Origin: Tetragonia tetragonoides
Taxonomy: Eukaryota; Streptophyta; Magnoliopsida; Caryophyllales; Aizoaceae
Length of the DNA: 64,000 nucleotides
Direction of reading: 5' to 3'
Assembly (NCBI GenBank): GCA_038025085.1
Contig: CM076144.1
Location: forward strand, 20,281,501 to 20,345,500
The notes beneath the pieces are model-generated. The model saw only the letters and a program-made list of their open reading frames with translations, was not told the origin of the DNA and did not search any database. A program made the position numbers and the translations under genes. Below are positions 20,352 to 30,705 of this stretch, piece by piece (positions within the stretch are counted from its first letter, which is position 1; the number at the start of each line of letters is the position of its first letter).

Positions 20352-21147
20352 AATACATTTTGAACATTTGTATTGAACAAACATTCGGACTTTGTGCTTG
20401 TAAAATATTGCTTGCTTATTTATCGGTCCCTGCACATAATTAGGCTAATGCAAATGCACACGTAGTCAAGCAAAAGCGCAAGTAATAGCCACTTAGCAAA
20501 AAATGGTACAACCAAAAAGTTAAAACAGGGGGTATCCTATCCCCCCTAAAAAAATGAAAAAAAGGAAAAGTGTGAAAAAATAAAATGAAAATAATAAATA
20601 AAAGGAGATTGATAAAAGGATGATAAAAGAAAAAAGACGATAATCAGAAAAAAGAAATAAGGAAATTGTGGAGTTTCCGTTAATTTTAAGGAAATAATAC
20701 AAAGTGGAAATAATAGAAGAAATAGGAAAAAAGAACCATTTTGAGTCCAAAACGGTTAAGGAAAGTGTCCAAAATCGGAGAAAAGGGACTTGTCTCGAGA
20801 AAAGCGTCCGACGGCCAGCGGGAGCAGTCCAGCAGCACACGCGGAGCAGCGGGGCGAAAAGGGGTGCCGCCAGGCGCCAGCGGCTGACCGCCGGGGCTCA
20901 ACGGCATGCCGCTGGAGCTCAACGGTGTGTCGCTAGGCCTATGCTACACTATCGAGCACCGCTGTCAGCGGTTGTCCCAGAGGCCGCTGGAGCCCCTTTT
21001 TGACGGGTTGCCTTATTTTTTCGTCTTTTCTGTGCGAGCCCTATATAAGGCTTGGGTTAGTCCGATTTGGGACATCACCTTCATAATTTGCATCAATAGA
21101 GAGCTTCTTAGAGAGAGAAACCCTTTAATTATTCTTAGATTTCAGCA
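20352..21147 (+). promoter_or_regulatory. aORF2 3' flank and aORF1 promoter in TatB-1
   Basis: The first 450 bp are AT-rich, including an A-rich run (20540-20720), and probably contain the aORF2 terminator. At 20813-20990 there is a dense GC-rich cluster of CAGCGG, GCCGCTGG and GCGCCAGCGGC motifs. TATATAAG follows at 21042-21049, then a leader of about 100 bp to the aORF1 ATG at 21148. The ORFs that run through the cluster are not conserved in the other copies. Confidence 0.65.
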
Positions 21148-22702
21148 ATGACAAGCTTTGATGTGAAATTTGACAAGTGGTTATAATCCATGAGCCCCAA
21201 AGAGAGGATGAGACTTGTGCCTTTTCACTTGAATGCCCTCTTCCACCTTAAGCAAGTTCAAATAGTATGGAATCTCCTTGAGTCGGCAATTGAATTCTGG
21301 GATGACAATCTGCTTGTCTTCCGCTTTGGGTATAACGAATTATGTCCTCTTCCCGAAGAGTTTGCCGCTATCCTTGGATTTCCCCATGATCGATCAAGCT
21401 CCCGCCACTCCATGGCTTGGAGCAAACCTTGAAGGCTACTACAAAAGGTACCTTAGCCTATCACCAACACAAGCTTCCTCCGTTGCTAGGAGTGATGAAC
21501 TAGACCTCAATGGTGTGATTGACATCTTCTTCCCCAAGGTAAGGGATGATCATGACGTGATGAGTGAGACCTACTATAAACGACTTTAGTACTCTTGCAT
21601 AGGTACCTCTTTGTTGGCGGAGGTAATAAGGGTAGAACTAATATGCTTAGAATTGTTGAACAAATTCAAAACAATTTTACCCCTATGTCTCTTGTCCTTG
21701 GTGAAACTATAATTTGCTTGGATCTCAAGAAACAAGAGCCATCGCTTGGTGAATGGACGGAAAGCCCTCTTCTTCTCCAAGTAAGTGCTTGGATTTGTGC
21801 TTGAATTATTTGTTTTTTAATAAAGCTTGAATCTTTGATGGATTTTTAACTTTATGTATTTCTTGCTTTTGTAGATATGGCTTCTTGAGCATATGTGTTT
21901 TATTGACAGACCCGCTAATGTGCTCAAGTATCAACCAAAGCAATTTCCGGCATGCCGGAGGTTGTATTATGAATCTACCATTGATGAGTGGCGTGGGTAC
22001 CTTAAAGCATGTCCCTTGTTACGGTGGACCGTCAAGTGGTGGGGGCTTAAAATCCGCAATCGGATGCAACAAGATTCGGTATATTATCAAATCCTCGATC
22101 TTCTTAACTCAATTTATATGTTTCCTTGTCGTATTATGCGACAATAAGGGAAACGCCAAATTATTCCACCAAAAGATAGTGTTCCTCCTACCGCGCGAAC
22201 ATTGACAATTAGTATGGTAAGATCTTGGGAGTGTGCATGGGACCGTTGCCCTAAGTAGACTATTCCTCATATTAAGGCGCCCACAACCATATCTTCGGCT
22301 TATGAGGCTTGGATGGATTGCAAGACCACAAAGGGTCGTCGTGCATGTAGGAAATCCGAACAAGGCGATTTCAAGGCCCAATCGGTCAAAGCTAGCCTAA
22401 GACTCTCAAACCCTAATTACCCAAAGGGAAAATTTAAGAAAAAGGGAGTTAAGCATGTGAAAGGCATCCTTAATCCGAAGGCCAAGAAAGCTTTGGAAAA
22501 GATCACTACTAAACCGCAGGAGGAAGCCCCAATTCGGGCCAATGATGATCATGAGGCGTCTTCAAGCACACCTCTAATGGTGATTGAAGAAGATGAGCCT
22601 ACGATCCGAGAGAGATGGGCTCCCAAGGAGCGGGATGCGGAGGGCCCAAAAGGGGGTCAGTCCATGGAAGACGCGGGCCCTACTACCGAAGTTACGGAGT
22701 AG
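21148..22702 (+). pseudogene. aORF1 of TatB-1: PMD/DUF7745-like protein with an intron, antisense
   Basis: ATG at 21148 opens MTSFDVKFDKWL, followed by an in-frame TAA (21184), so as it stands the frame restarts at Met 21190. Hallmark blocks are NLLESAIEFWDDNLLVFRFG and ELCPLPEEFAAILGFP, collinear with TatA-1 aORF1. Frameshifts near 21385 and 21590 follow. Then come GGGNKGRTNMLRIVEQIQ and LVLGETIICLDLKK. A 94-bp intron (21781 GTAAGT to 21874 TTTTGTAG) splits LLLQ from IWLLEH. After it: STIDEWRGYLKACPLLRW, TVKWWGLK and FPCRIMRQ. The basic C-terminal part (KKKGVKHVKGILNPKAKK) and an acidic tail end at TAG 22702. The basic tail could bind nucleic acid, which is inference. Confidence 0.72.
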
Positions 22703-23163
22703 TCTACTAATAATAATACTCTTTTTGGAGCATGTCTAGCTTAATATTGCCTTTTGTGTTGCATTAAATTCAATAAGGGTGATGTGCCCCTTTAGGACTT
22801 AGATTTAAAAGATTTGCATTATTATATTTTAGAATTGCCAAGTCATTTGTAACGGACTTTTTATTATTTATGGAGACATGCTCGATTTTATTTAATATTA
22901 AACCTTTATTTATTTTATTGTTAATATATTTTTTTAACAACTTTTGAACGCGAAAATGATGAAGGGGCAGGGCCCAATTGCAATTGGGTTATCCAGCATA
23001 TCCTTTTAGGGGAATCAGGCTGCTCGTAATTCTTATCCGAGCGATTTTTAACATTAAATCCCTTTTTTTTAATTTTTTTTTTCGTGATCGCTTAGCCTTG
23101 TGTGGGCCTCTCGAAAGTGCTATATTAGATGCCTTGCATAGGCATAGAACCTTTTTAGTTGAT
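22703..23163. other. Spacer between converging aORF1 and integrase of TatB-1
   Basis: About 460 bp of AT-rich sequence into which aORF1 (+) and integrase (-) both end. A conserved gene is not visible. It is the expected zone of overlap between sense and antisense transcripts. Confidence 0.5.
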
Positions 23164-24451
23164 CTATTGACTAAATTCAATCCCGTCTAGGTCTGCCAAC
23201 CTTTCAGCTCCACCGGTTAGGATATTTGTAATGAGAAAAGGACCGGACCAATTGGGCCTAAACTTTCCTCGAGGGTCAATGACATTGGCCCTTACTTCTT
23301 TAAGTACCAAATCTCCAACTTTGAGATCTCTCATGTTAAACTTCTGGTTGAAGTGCTTTGTTAATCTCTTTTGATAAATTCTCACATTGTTCAAGCTTGC
23401 AACCTTTTCTCATCTAGTAAGACTAATTGGTCGTAGTGGGCTTGGACCCAATCCACTTCTGGAATTTGGCTTTTTAGGACGATCCTTAGAGATGGGACCT
23501 CTAGCTCGATTGGTAATACGACTTCCATTCTATAAACTAGAGAGCATGGTGTTGCTCCCGTTGATGCTCGGATGGAAGTCCTATATCCCCAAAGTGCGAA
23601 TGGCAACTTGTCGGGCCAATCGTAATAATATTCGGACATCCTCTCGATTATTTTCTTAATATTCTTAGTAGTTGCTTCTACTGCACCGTTTGTTTGCGGC
23701 CAGTAGGGAGATGACTTTCGATGTTGGATCTTAAATTGAGCTAGGAGTTCAATTACTTCTTTCATAAAATGAGACCCATTATCGCTAATGATCTCTTGGA
23801 GGACCCCAAATCTAGCTATTATGTTATTCTTGATGAACTTGACCACATGCTTTGCTTTGAGCTTTGCGTAGGATTGCGCTTTGGCCCATTTAGTAAAGTA
23901 GTCAATTACAACTACAATGTATTCATGGCCCGCTTTACCCGTTGGGGTTATCTTGCCAATAATATCTATCCCCCAATCCGAGAAAGGCCAAGGCGAGGTG
24001 AAAGTATATAGTGGGCTTGGTGGCAGGTGTTGTAGATTTTCGTGTGTCTGGCACTGTACGCATCTTTTGACGAATTCACAACAGTCTTTCTCCAATGTGG
24101 TCCAATAATAGCCAAGCCTAATTTTCTTCCTAGATAACATCATACCCTTCATGTGCGGTCCACAGACTCCTCCATGTACATCACTTAGGACTTTATGGGC
24201 CATTTTGGTTTCTAAGCACAAGAGATTAGTCCTGTTTGGGGTTTTCTTGTATATTTGTCCTTGTACCTCAATAAATTGGGCTGCGAGCCTTCTAAGTGCA
24301 TTTTGGGCTCTAGGCTAGAATCAGGAGGGTAAATTTGATAGACGAGTAGGTTCTTTATATCAGTGTACCATTCATCTTCTTCATCGTAGCATACCTCCAG
24401 AGCATCGCAGTATGAAGGTTCGGACCTTCTTTGCACGCAAATGGGCATCAT
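23164..24451 (-). pseudogene. TatB-1 integrase
   Basis: Full-length domain set: the N-terminal part (VQRRSEPSYCDALEVCYDEE), then the HHCC zinc region HGGVCGPHMKGMMLSR...FVKRCVQCQTH with its CX2C intact. The core has WGIDIIGKITPTGKAG (Asp), IISDNGSHF (Asp) and PQTNGAVEATTKN (Glu), so the catalytic triad is present. The C-terminus has NMRDLKVGDLVLKEV and KFRPNWSGPFLI. A stop near 24212 separates the N-terminal part from the core (24221-23391), and a shift near 23391 separates the core from the tail. There is no chromodomain, as expected for Tat. It integrates element cDNA in the family; this copy is broken. Confidence 0.9.
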
Positions 24452-24997
24452 TCAAATGGAATCAGGTATGTTGATCATGCTTGCCAGTTTAGCCAAGGCA
24501 TCTATGAATTGGTTATCTTCTCTTGGAAGGTATGTGAAATGTATTTGGTTGAAGTAAACCATGATTTTGTCTAAGTATTCTTGGTAGAGTACCATAGATT
24601 CACTCTTGACTTTCCATACTTTGGAAATTTGGTTGATTATGAGGGATGAGTCACCATAGACTCGTAGTGTTTTGATGCCAAGACTTATTGCGGATTGTAG
24701 TCCTATTATGAAAGCTTCATATTCTGCGCCATTGTTGGTGACCTCGTGATCCAACTTGACTGAAATAGGTGTATGTGCACCGCCAGGAGATACTATTAGC
24801 ACTCCTACCCCAAATCCTTTTTGGTGAGATGCGCCATTGAAATATAGCTGCCAGGTCTCGGTGTCTAGAGTCATGACCCCTTCGTCTAGGAAGTGATATT
24901 CTTCCTTGAGATCATGTTCATCTATTAGCTTGATCGACAAGGTATTCCGAGATATCATGTCCTTTGACTGCTTTTTGGTGTTCAAATCTAAGGTCAA
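24452..24997 (-). pseudogene. TatB-1 second (archaeal-type) RNase H
   Basis: The block WQLYFNGASHQKGFGVG...NNGAEYEAFIIGLQSAISLG...LRVYGDSSLIINQI...YLPREDNQFIDALAKLA is the archaeal/plant-type RNase H that Tat-lineage elements carry in addition to their own RNase H. Catalytic positions: the first Asp of the usual YFDGA motif is Asn here (FNGAS), while GAEYEA Glu, GDS Asp and the final DALA Asp are kept. It ends just before integrase at ATTCCATTTGAATGATG. Presence of this domain is the main reason for assigning TatB-1 to Tat rather than another non-chromoviral lineage. Confidence 0.88.
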
Positions 24998-25534
24998 ACT
25001 TAGATAGAAGGACGGTCCATCTTACTGTTCTACCATTTAGGATGGGCTTTTCAAATATATATTTCAGAGGATTTTCTCTCGATCTTATGTGGATCGTGTG
25101 TTGGAGCATGTAATGTCGTAGTTTCTTGGTCGTGGCGACCAAGGCTAGGCATGCCTTTTCTAGGGGGGAATAGCGGTTTCGTACTCTAGAAACTTCTTGC
25201 TCACATAGTAGATGGCTTTCTCTTCCTTGTTTATTTCCTGGGCCAGCATGGCCTCCATTGATGTTTCCGTGACAGTAAGGTAGAGAATTAAAGGCATGCC
25301 TGGAGTGGGCGGTACCAGTACGGGTGGTTCAGATAGGTAGTCCTTAATTTTGTCAAAGGCTTTTTGGCATTGTTCATCCGATTCTGTTTTTACCTCTTTC
25401 TTGAGCTTTTTGAATATAGGCTCGCATGTGATAGTCAATTTTGAAATGAGTCGACTAATTTATTGGATTTTTCCCAGGAAGCCTTTGATTTCTTTTTCTG
25501 TTTTTGGGGGAGGCATATCTATTATGGCCTTGAT
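24918..25534 (-). pseudogene. TatB-1 native RNase H region
   Basis: Ty3/gypsy-type RNase H following RT. Recognisable pieces are CQKAFDKIKDYLSEPPVLV, PGMPLILYLTVTETSMEAML, KAIYYVSKKFLEYE, ATTKKLRHYMLQHTI and GRTVRWTVLLSKFDLRFEH. The position of the catalytic Asp in the usual (S/T)(V/A)SD motif reads TVTET, so it is degenerate. This agrees with the known tendency of dual-RNase-H elements to lose the native active site. A frameshift near 25160 separates the two halves. Confidence 0.8.
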
Positions 25535-26338
25535 CTAGGATCGATCAATCTCGATCCCTCTGGTGCTTATGACAAATCTCAAAAGCTTGTCGGATGTGAT
25601 TCCGAATGCGCAGTGTTTGGGATTAAGTCTCATGTTGTACTTCCTAAGCCTATCGAAAAACTTTTGAAGTGAGGGTACATGCCCTTCTCTTTCCTTAGAC
25701 TTTATGATCATGTCGTCCACGTATACTTCTGCCTCTTTGTGCATCATATCGTGGAGAAGGGTGGTCGTGATTCTTTGATACGTAGCCCCTGCATTCTTAA
25801 GCCCGAATGGCATTACGATGTAGCAATAAGTGCCCCACTGTGTGATGAAAGTGGTTTTCTCCTCATCCTCTTTGGCCATTAGAACTTGGTTATAGCCTGC
25901 GTACCCGTCCATGAATGATAGGAGGGCGTGTCCGGTTGTATTATCTACTAAAACATCTATGTGGGGTAGTGGAAAGTCATCTTTGGGGCTTGCTTTGTTT
26001 AAGTCCCTGAAATCCATGCACATTCGTACTCGTCCATCCTTTTTTGGGACTAGAACGATGTTGGCTACCAAATCGGGGTAATTGGCGACTCTTATGAATC
26101 CTGCATCAAGTTGTTTCTGGACCTCTTCTTTGATCTTAAGAGCCCATTCCGGTTTCATTCTTCTTAGCTTTTGCTTGACTGGTTTGCAGTCGGGGTTTAG
26201 TGGGATGGTATGTTGGGCAGTGTTGCGGTCTATACCGGGCATGTCCTTGTACGACCAGGCAAAAACATCCGTATAATTCTTTAGGAGTGTTACGAATAGT
26301 TCACGTTCATTAGAAGTTAAAGACAAGCTAATTTGCAC
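25535..26338 (-). pseudogene. TatB-1 reverse transcriptase
   Basis: 267 codons open from Met 26338. It begins in the pre-RT region (YTDVFAWSYKDMPGIDRN) and runs through the core: NIVLVPKKDGRVRMCMDFRD, LSFMDGYAGYNQVLM, MPFGLKNAGATYQR, and the active-site motif VYVDDMIIKS. The metal-binding YVDD aspartates are intact. The substitutions MDGYAGY (usually DGFSGY) and FRDLNKASPKDDFPLP fit the Tat/Athila side of the tree. The frame stops at TAG just after the RT thumb (RGIEIDRS), before RNase H. Confidence 0.92.
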
Positions 26339-27264
26339 ATGGCGTGGCTCATCATTAGTTGCAATATTTCTTGTCTCTGTTTCTTCGATTATTGAAGTCT
26401 TTTGTTCACTTCGATTAGTGCTTTAATGACTTCTTTTGGCAACTCTGTTATGTATTCTGAATTATTAGCAACAAGACAATCCGGGTAAGCGAAATAAGCA
26501 CTCGTAACATTAATAGAAGCAGACAAAACATAAATGAGGTCATCACTAACGACCTTAGTAGCTATAGAAATAGACTGGGGTGGACTACCCGACACTTCTA
26601 GGATAACAGACTCAGAATTAGACTCGGACTCAGAATCAGAATTGGGGCCTTCTGAAGGACCATTGCGGATCGTGAACTTGTACTTGACTCCCTCGACTGG
26701 AGCCCACTTAGTCTCGTGCTACCAGGTGGCGCGGTCGGGCCCGATTAGGGCAATCATCTTGGACGGGTCAAAACCTTTGTTGAAAAGCACAGTAAGAGGA
26801 AGTTTACCCAATGCTTCATTATATTGGCGACGTTCTTCACCAAATAGTAGCCCAAAGTCGTTGGGTGCCATGTTATTAGCCCAATCTTTAGTGGATTGGT
26901 CCTCCTTGAGAGGTGATGGTGCCTCTTCACTCATGGTGAAACAGTCTTGGAATGCCTCGAAGCCTGGAACTAAAATTCCATTGATCGCATAAGGTTCAGG
27001 GAATCCATAGTAGGGATATGGATCGCCTTCTTAAAGAAATTGCCCATTGAGAGTTAGAGGATAAGGATCCATGTTATGTGGGAAGGGCTTGTTGGCCGCG
27101 CGAGCTTTCTTTCTAGCCACTTCCTTAGATATGTAGGCTCGAAGCTCTTGCTTGGTGGGTTTGTAGCCTAACCCGAATAGATCATTTTTTATCTTAGAAT
27201 TCCAGCAAGATTGGGTTACCTTGGGGTGAGGGCCCAAAGTGATGCCTGAAAAGTAACCTTACTT
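26339..27264 (-). pseudogene. TatB-1 protease-RT linker
   Basis: Coding but broken linker. Pieces include LFGLGYKPTKQELRAYISKE, PYPLTLNGQFL, a GFPEPYAINGILVPGFEAF segment, FGLLFGEERRQYNEALGKLP, and an acidic run (SDSESESNSES). These match the long spacer known between protease and RT in Tat-lineage polyproteins. Stops interrupt it near 27031, 26719 and 26389. No separate enzyme domain is recognisable, and no intron is needed to explain it. Confidence 0.65.
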
Positions 27265-28644
27265 TCAGAGTAGGGTGTTCACATCGAGCGTGGGCTCTAT
27301 TGTTTCTATGAATGCTACCTTCTCAAAGCCCCATAATTCTTCATCTTGCTCATTATGCTCTATCTTTAAGGCTGGAGCTTTTTCTATCTGGGCCACCATG
27401 GTATCGGTGCAGACTTCCAGAGTGGATCCTGCCAGAGATAGCTTTACCTTTTGGTAAAGGGTTGAGGCTACAGCATTAAGCCCATGCAACCATAGCCTTC
27501 CTAAAAGTATATTAAAGGTGGCCGGAATATCTATAACGTGAAATTGGACCATTTTCTCGATGGGCCCAATGTTAATGTTCATGGAGAACGTGCCTATGAC
27601 GTTTCTTTTGGAATTGTCGTAAGCTCTTAGCCCTTGTGCAGAATGCGCAAGGTTGTTGCAGTCTATTTTGAGGTCTTCAGCAGTCCTCAAGGGGCACAAG
27701 TTTACAGCAGAGCCATTCTCAACTAAAGTCATGGGGACTTGTCTTTGTTGACAAATTACAGCCAGATAGAGAGCTTTGTTGTGATGAATACCTTCGGGTG
27801 GAAGATCCTTGTCAGAAAAGGTGACGGGTGTGGATGACTTTCCTTGGAACAGGAGGTTAACCACGTCTTCAGGAGTAGCATTTGGAGAGATGGTGGTTGC
27901 ATTCAAGGCTTCTAACACGGCCCTTCTATGAGTGATAGAAGTGGTCAATAATTGCCAAATGGATATGTCAGCTTTTGTCCTTTGCAACTTAGTTCCATCA
28001 TCTTCCTTAGTTGCCTCCCTTTGGGTTGGATCCCTATTGAGGATTGACACCAGCTCTACAGGTTGGATTTGATATGGATCCATGTAGATATTCTTGGGCA
28101 TGAACTGGTGACCTGACCTTGGGAGGTAGTTCAAAGCCTTGTCATCTTCATCTTTCTCGTCATCAGAGATGTCATACCATACTTTGCCATTGGCTTTGTC
28201 ATGGACTTGAGGAGTTAGCACATCTTCAGGGTCAGTATAATGTCCATTATCCTCTTCATCACTATCCCAAAGGCCACAAATATCTGGCGTGGGCCTTGAG
28301 CTTGGGTAAGGTGGTATTGCTTGCCCAATAGGAGTGATTAAGTAGGATGGATCAAATCCTTCCTTTATGTCAATAGCGAAATAGTTTCCAAGGGGATTAT
28401 TATTGTTGCTAGGCGGTGGTGTGTCCTTTGGCAATGGTATGGTGCCATTGTCGAACAGATCATGAATTTTCTCTTTAAGAGTGTAGCATTTCTCGGTGGC
28501 ATGCCCACGATCTCTGTGGTATTTGTAGAATACGGACTCACTCCAATACGACGATCTTTTCTCTATGGGAGGATCAGGAGTAGGCCCAATAGGGTGTAAG
28601 TAGTCTTCTTTGACTAACTTGTCTAGAGCTTTGACATAAGGCAT
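27265..28644 (-). pseudogene. TatB-1 gag C-terminus and aspartic protease
   Basis: 459 codons open, in a different frame from the upstream gag. The start region (KALDKLVKEDYLHPIGPTP) corresponds to REFAPL...LQPIG in TatA. The zinc knuckle reads YKYHRDRGHATEKC, with the first Cys changed to Tyr. An acidic middle is followed by the conserved KADISIWQLL...VLEAL block. The protease follows at roughly residues 300-390: VPMTLVENGSAVNLCPL carries Glu in place of the catalytic Asp (TatA-3 has VDNGS), then FNILLGRLWLHGLNAVASTL. The Asp-to-Glu change would be expected to abolish or strongly reduce cleavage. Confidence 0.85.
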
Positions 28645-29606
28645 CCCAAGGGGAGTAATCTTCTCGAGCGCCTATCAGTAATGGCATTCACCTCATTTCC
28701 TCTACTTGTGGAGGCATGATTGGTGTTGGTGTATTTCTTATCCTTGTAGCCACTTATGTTGTTGTTGTAAGTGACCTTGTTCTTCGCTCTTTGGAGTTGG
28801 TCATCCTCAATGGCCATGCCTACTTCTGTTAGTTGGAAATAAGTGGTTATTGGCTGAAACTTCATGTGTTCACGATATTCAGACGCTAAGATTTGGACTA
28901 ACATCTTAATTTGATCCCTTTCAAATGGGCGATCAATCATTTCAGCAACCTTGGTCCTCCATCTTCTCACGAAGTTGGTGAAGCCTTCCTTATCACCTTG
29001 CTTGGTGATGTTCAATTCTCTCAATGTCATGGGAGGCAAGACATTGTCAGCATATCTCTCTAAGAAAAGAGTAGACAAATCCTCCCACTTTTGTTGCTTT
29101 TGAGTGGGTAGCTTGAAGAACCAGGCCCTAACAGCAGGGTCTAAGGTTTGGGGAAAGAGGTGAACATACAACTCTTGTTCAATGCCTCTAAGGCCCAATG
29201 CAGTGGTAAAAGCTCTAATGTGATCTTGTGGATCATCGGTTCCTTTGAATGTGGGAACTTCAGGCATGGAAGACATAGCGGGCAATTTTCCCTTAATGTG
29301 GGGAGCATAGCCTTCGGAATTGATGATCATGTCATTAAAGACACGACTCTTGCCTAGAACGGACTCAAGCCTATTCAACTTAGCTTGGAGTTCTTGGACC
29401 TCTTTAGTTGAGGGCTCAGTCTTATCTTCATTTGGTTTGGGTTCATCTCTATCCCTAGTGGGTGGATCCAACTTAGCGACACGGGCTTCCATATTAGTGA
29501 ATCTAGCATTCATGACGACCAATTGGGACAAAAGGTCGTCCATCTTTTGGTTTGCGGTTCTTTCAGCTTGCGGGTCAATCTCTTGTTGGACTCGTCCCTC
29601 TTCCAC
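28623..29606 (-). pseudogene. TatB-1 gag N-terminus and core
   Basis: 327 codons. The N-terminal heptad pattern (MDDLLSQLVVMNARFTNMEA and a second run around residues 70-85) suggests a coiled coil. The retrotransposon gag core follows: SMPEVPTFKGTDDPQDHIRA, HLFPQTLDPAVRAWFFKLP, WEDLSTLFLERYADN, TLRELNITKQGDKEGFTNFV. It forms the particle shell in the family. The reading frame shifts by one base near 28640 relative to the knuckle/protease part. The shift breaks conserved text (DRRSRR then PLGM), so it looks like damage rather than programmed frameshifting. Confidence 0.88.
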
Positions 29607-30686
29607 ATTGTAGGACCGTAATCTTTATTCCTACCAATTCTGGAGATAAAAAGGCCTGTTTAAGAAAATAAGAAATAAATGAAAAACTCCACGAAAAGAA
29701 AGATTTTGTTTTTTTTTTAAAAAACAAATATGATAAAAGAATCTAGCACTAATCCTCATTATGGCGATTTTTAGATGAGACGCGATTTTATGTAAATAGT
29801 ATACTTCAGTCAATGATCTTTCGACTCTATTAAATTAGACATTATACTCTTGATTTGCTTTATGGAAATGAATGAGGACTCTACCCTTGACTTAGATATG
29901 GAATAGAATTTCCGAACTCAAGAAAAGGAAAATATACGGTTGACTTGCTTTAAGGAAATAAATAAGACTCTTTTCATTTTGTTAAAGATCATTACCGGAA
30001 ATATATTATTTGCACGCAATCTAATTCGTATGGAAAAGAACGTCTTCCTAAAATGGTCACTAGCATCGTCGGAATCATATATGGATTCTATTTCCTAAAA
30101 AGAAAAGATCCTAAACTCTATTTGTAAACCTGACAAAACGCACAAGCACACAAAAGGGAATCCTTCCCAAAGTTGGACTCAAGAAAATCCTAAGGGGGGA
30201 TCTAGTCCTAGTATTCTATGGAAACTGATCACATAGCAAGGAAGCAATCAATCACAATATGGCAAGTAAATCAATTAGCACCTTGATATGGACTATGGGA
30301 CTAAATGCAATAGCTTGACACAATCTATGGTTGGATAAGGTAACCCACGATCGGATGCGTTTCGTCATCTATGGGATGCATGGTAAAACTAAATGTACCG
30401 TTTTACATATCTCGAATGGAAACATGTAAATGCCATGGGGTGAAACACGACTATGTGCAAGGCAATTCGGACCTAGTGGGTCACTAACCAAGTCATAGAC
30501 AATGCTCCAAAAGGTAGATCCTATTAAGGTGAGGTGATGTCTTTCGACATCTTGCGATGATAACGCATGCAAGTGAATGATATGGATGCAAAGCAATGAA
30601 TGTAAACACATACGATAATTGAACCAAATAGCAAAAAATAAATTATTGACATGGATAAGTTTTTGAATTACACCCTCTTACAAATG
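29607..30686 (-). other. TatB-1 leader
   Basis: About 1.1 kb between PBS and gag, AT-rich, without a supported reading frame. The ORF 30369-30611 has no counterpart elsewhere in the window. Confidence 0.55.
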
Positions 30687-30704
30687 TCCCCAGTGAAGTC
30701 GCCA
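30687..30704 (-). other. Primer binding site of TatB-1
   Basis: Minus-strand TGGCGACTTCACTGGGGA, one base after the 5' LTR terminus (TTCTTACA), identical to the TatA PBS. Confidence 0.82.
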
Positions 30705-30705
30705 C

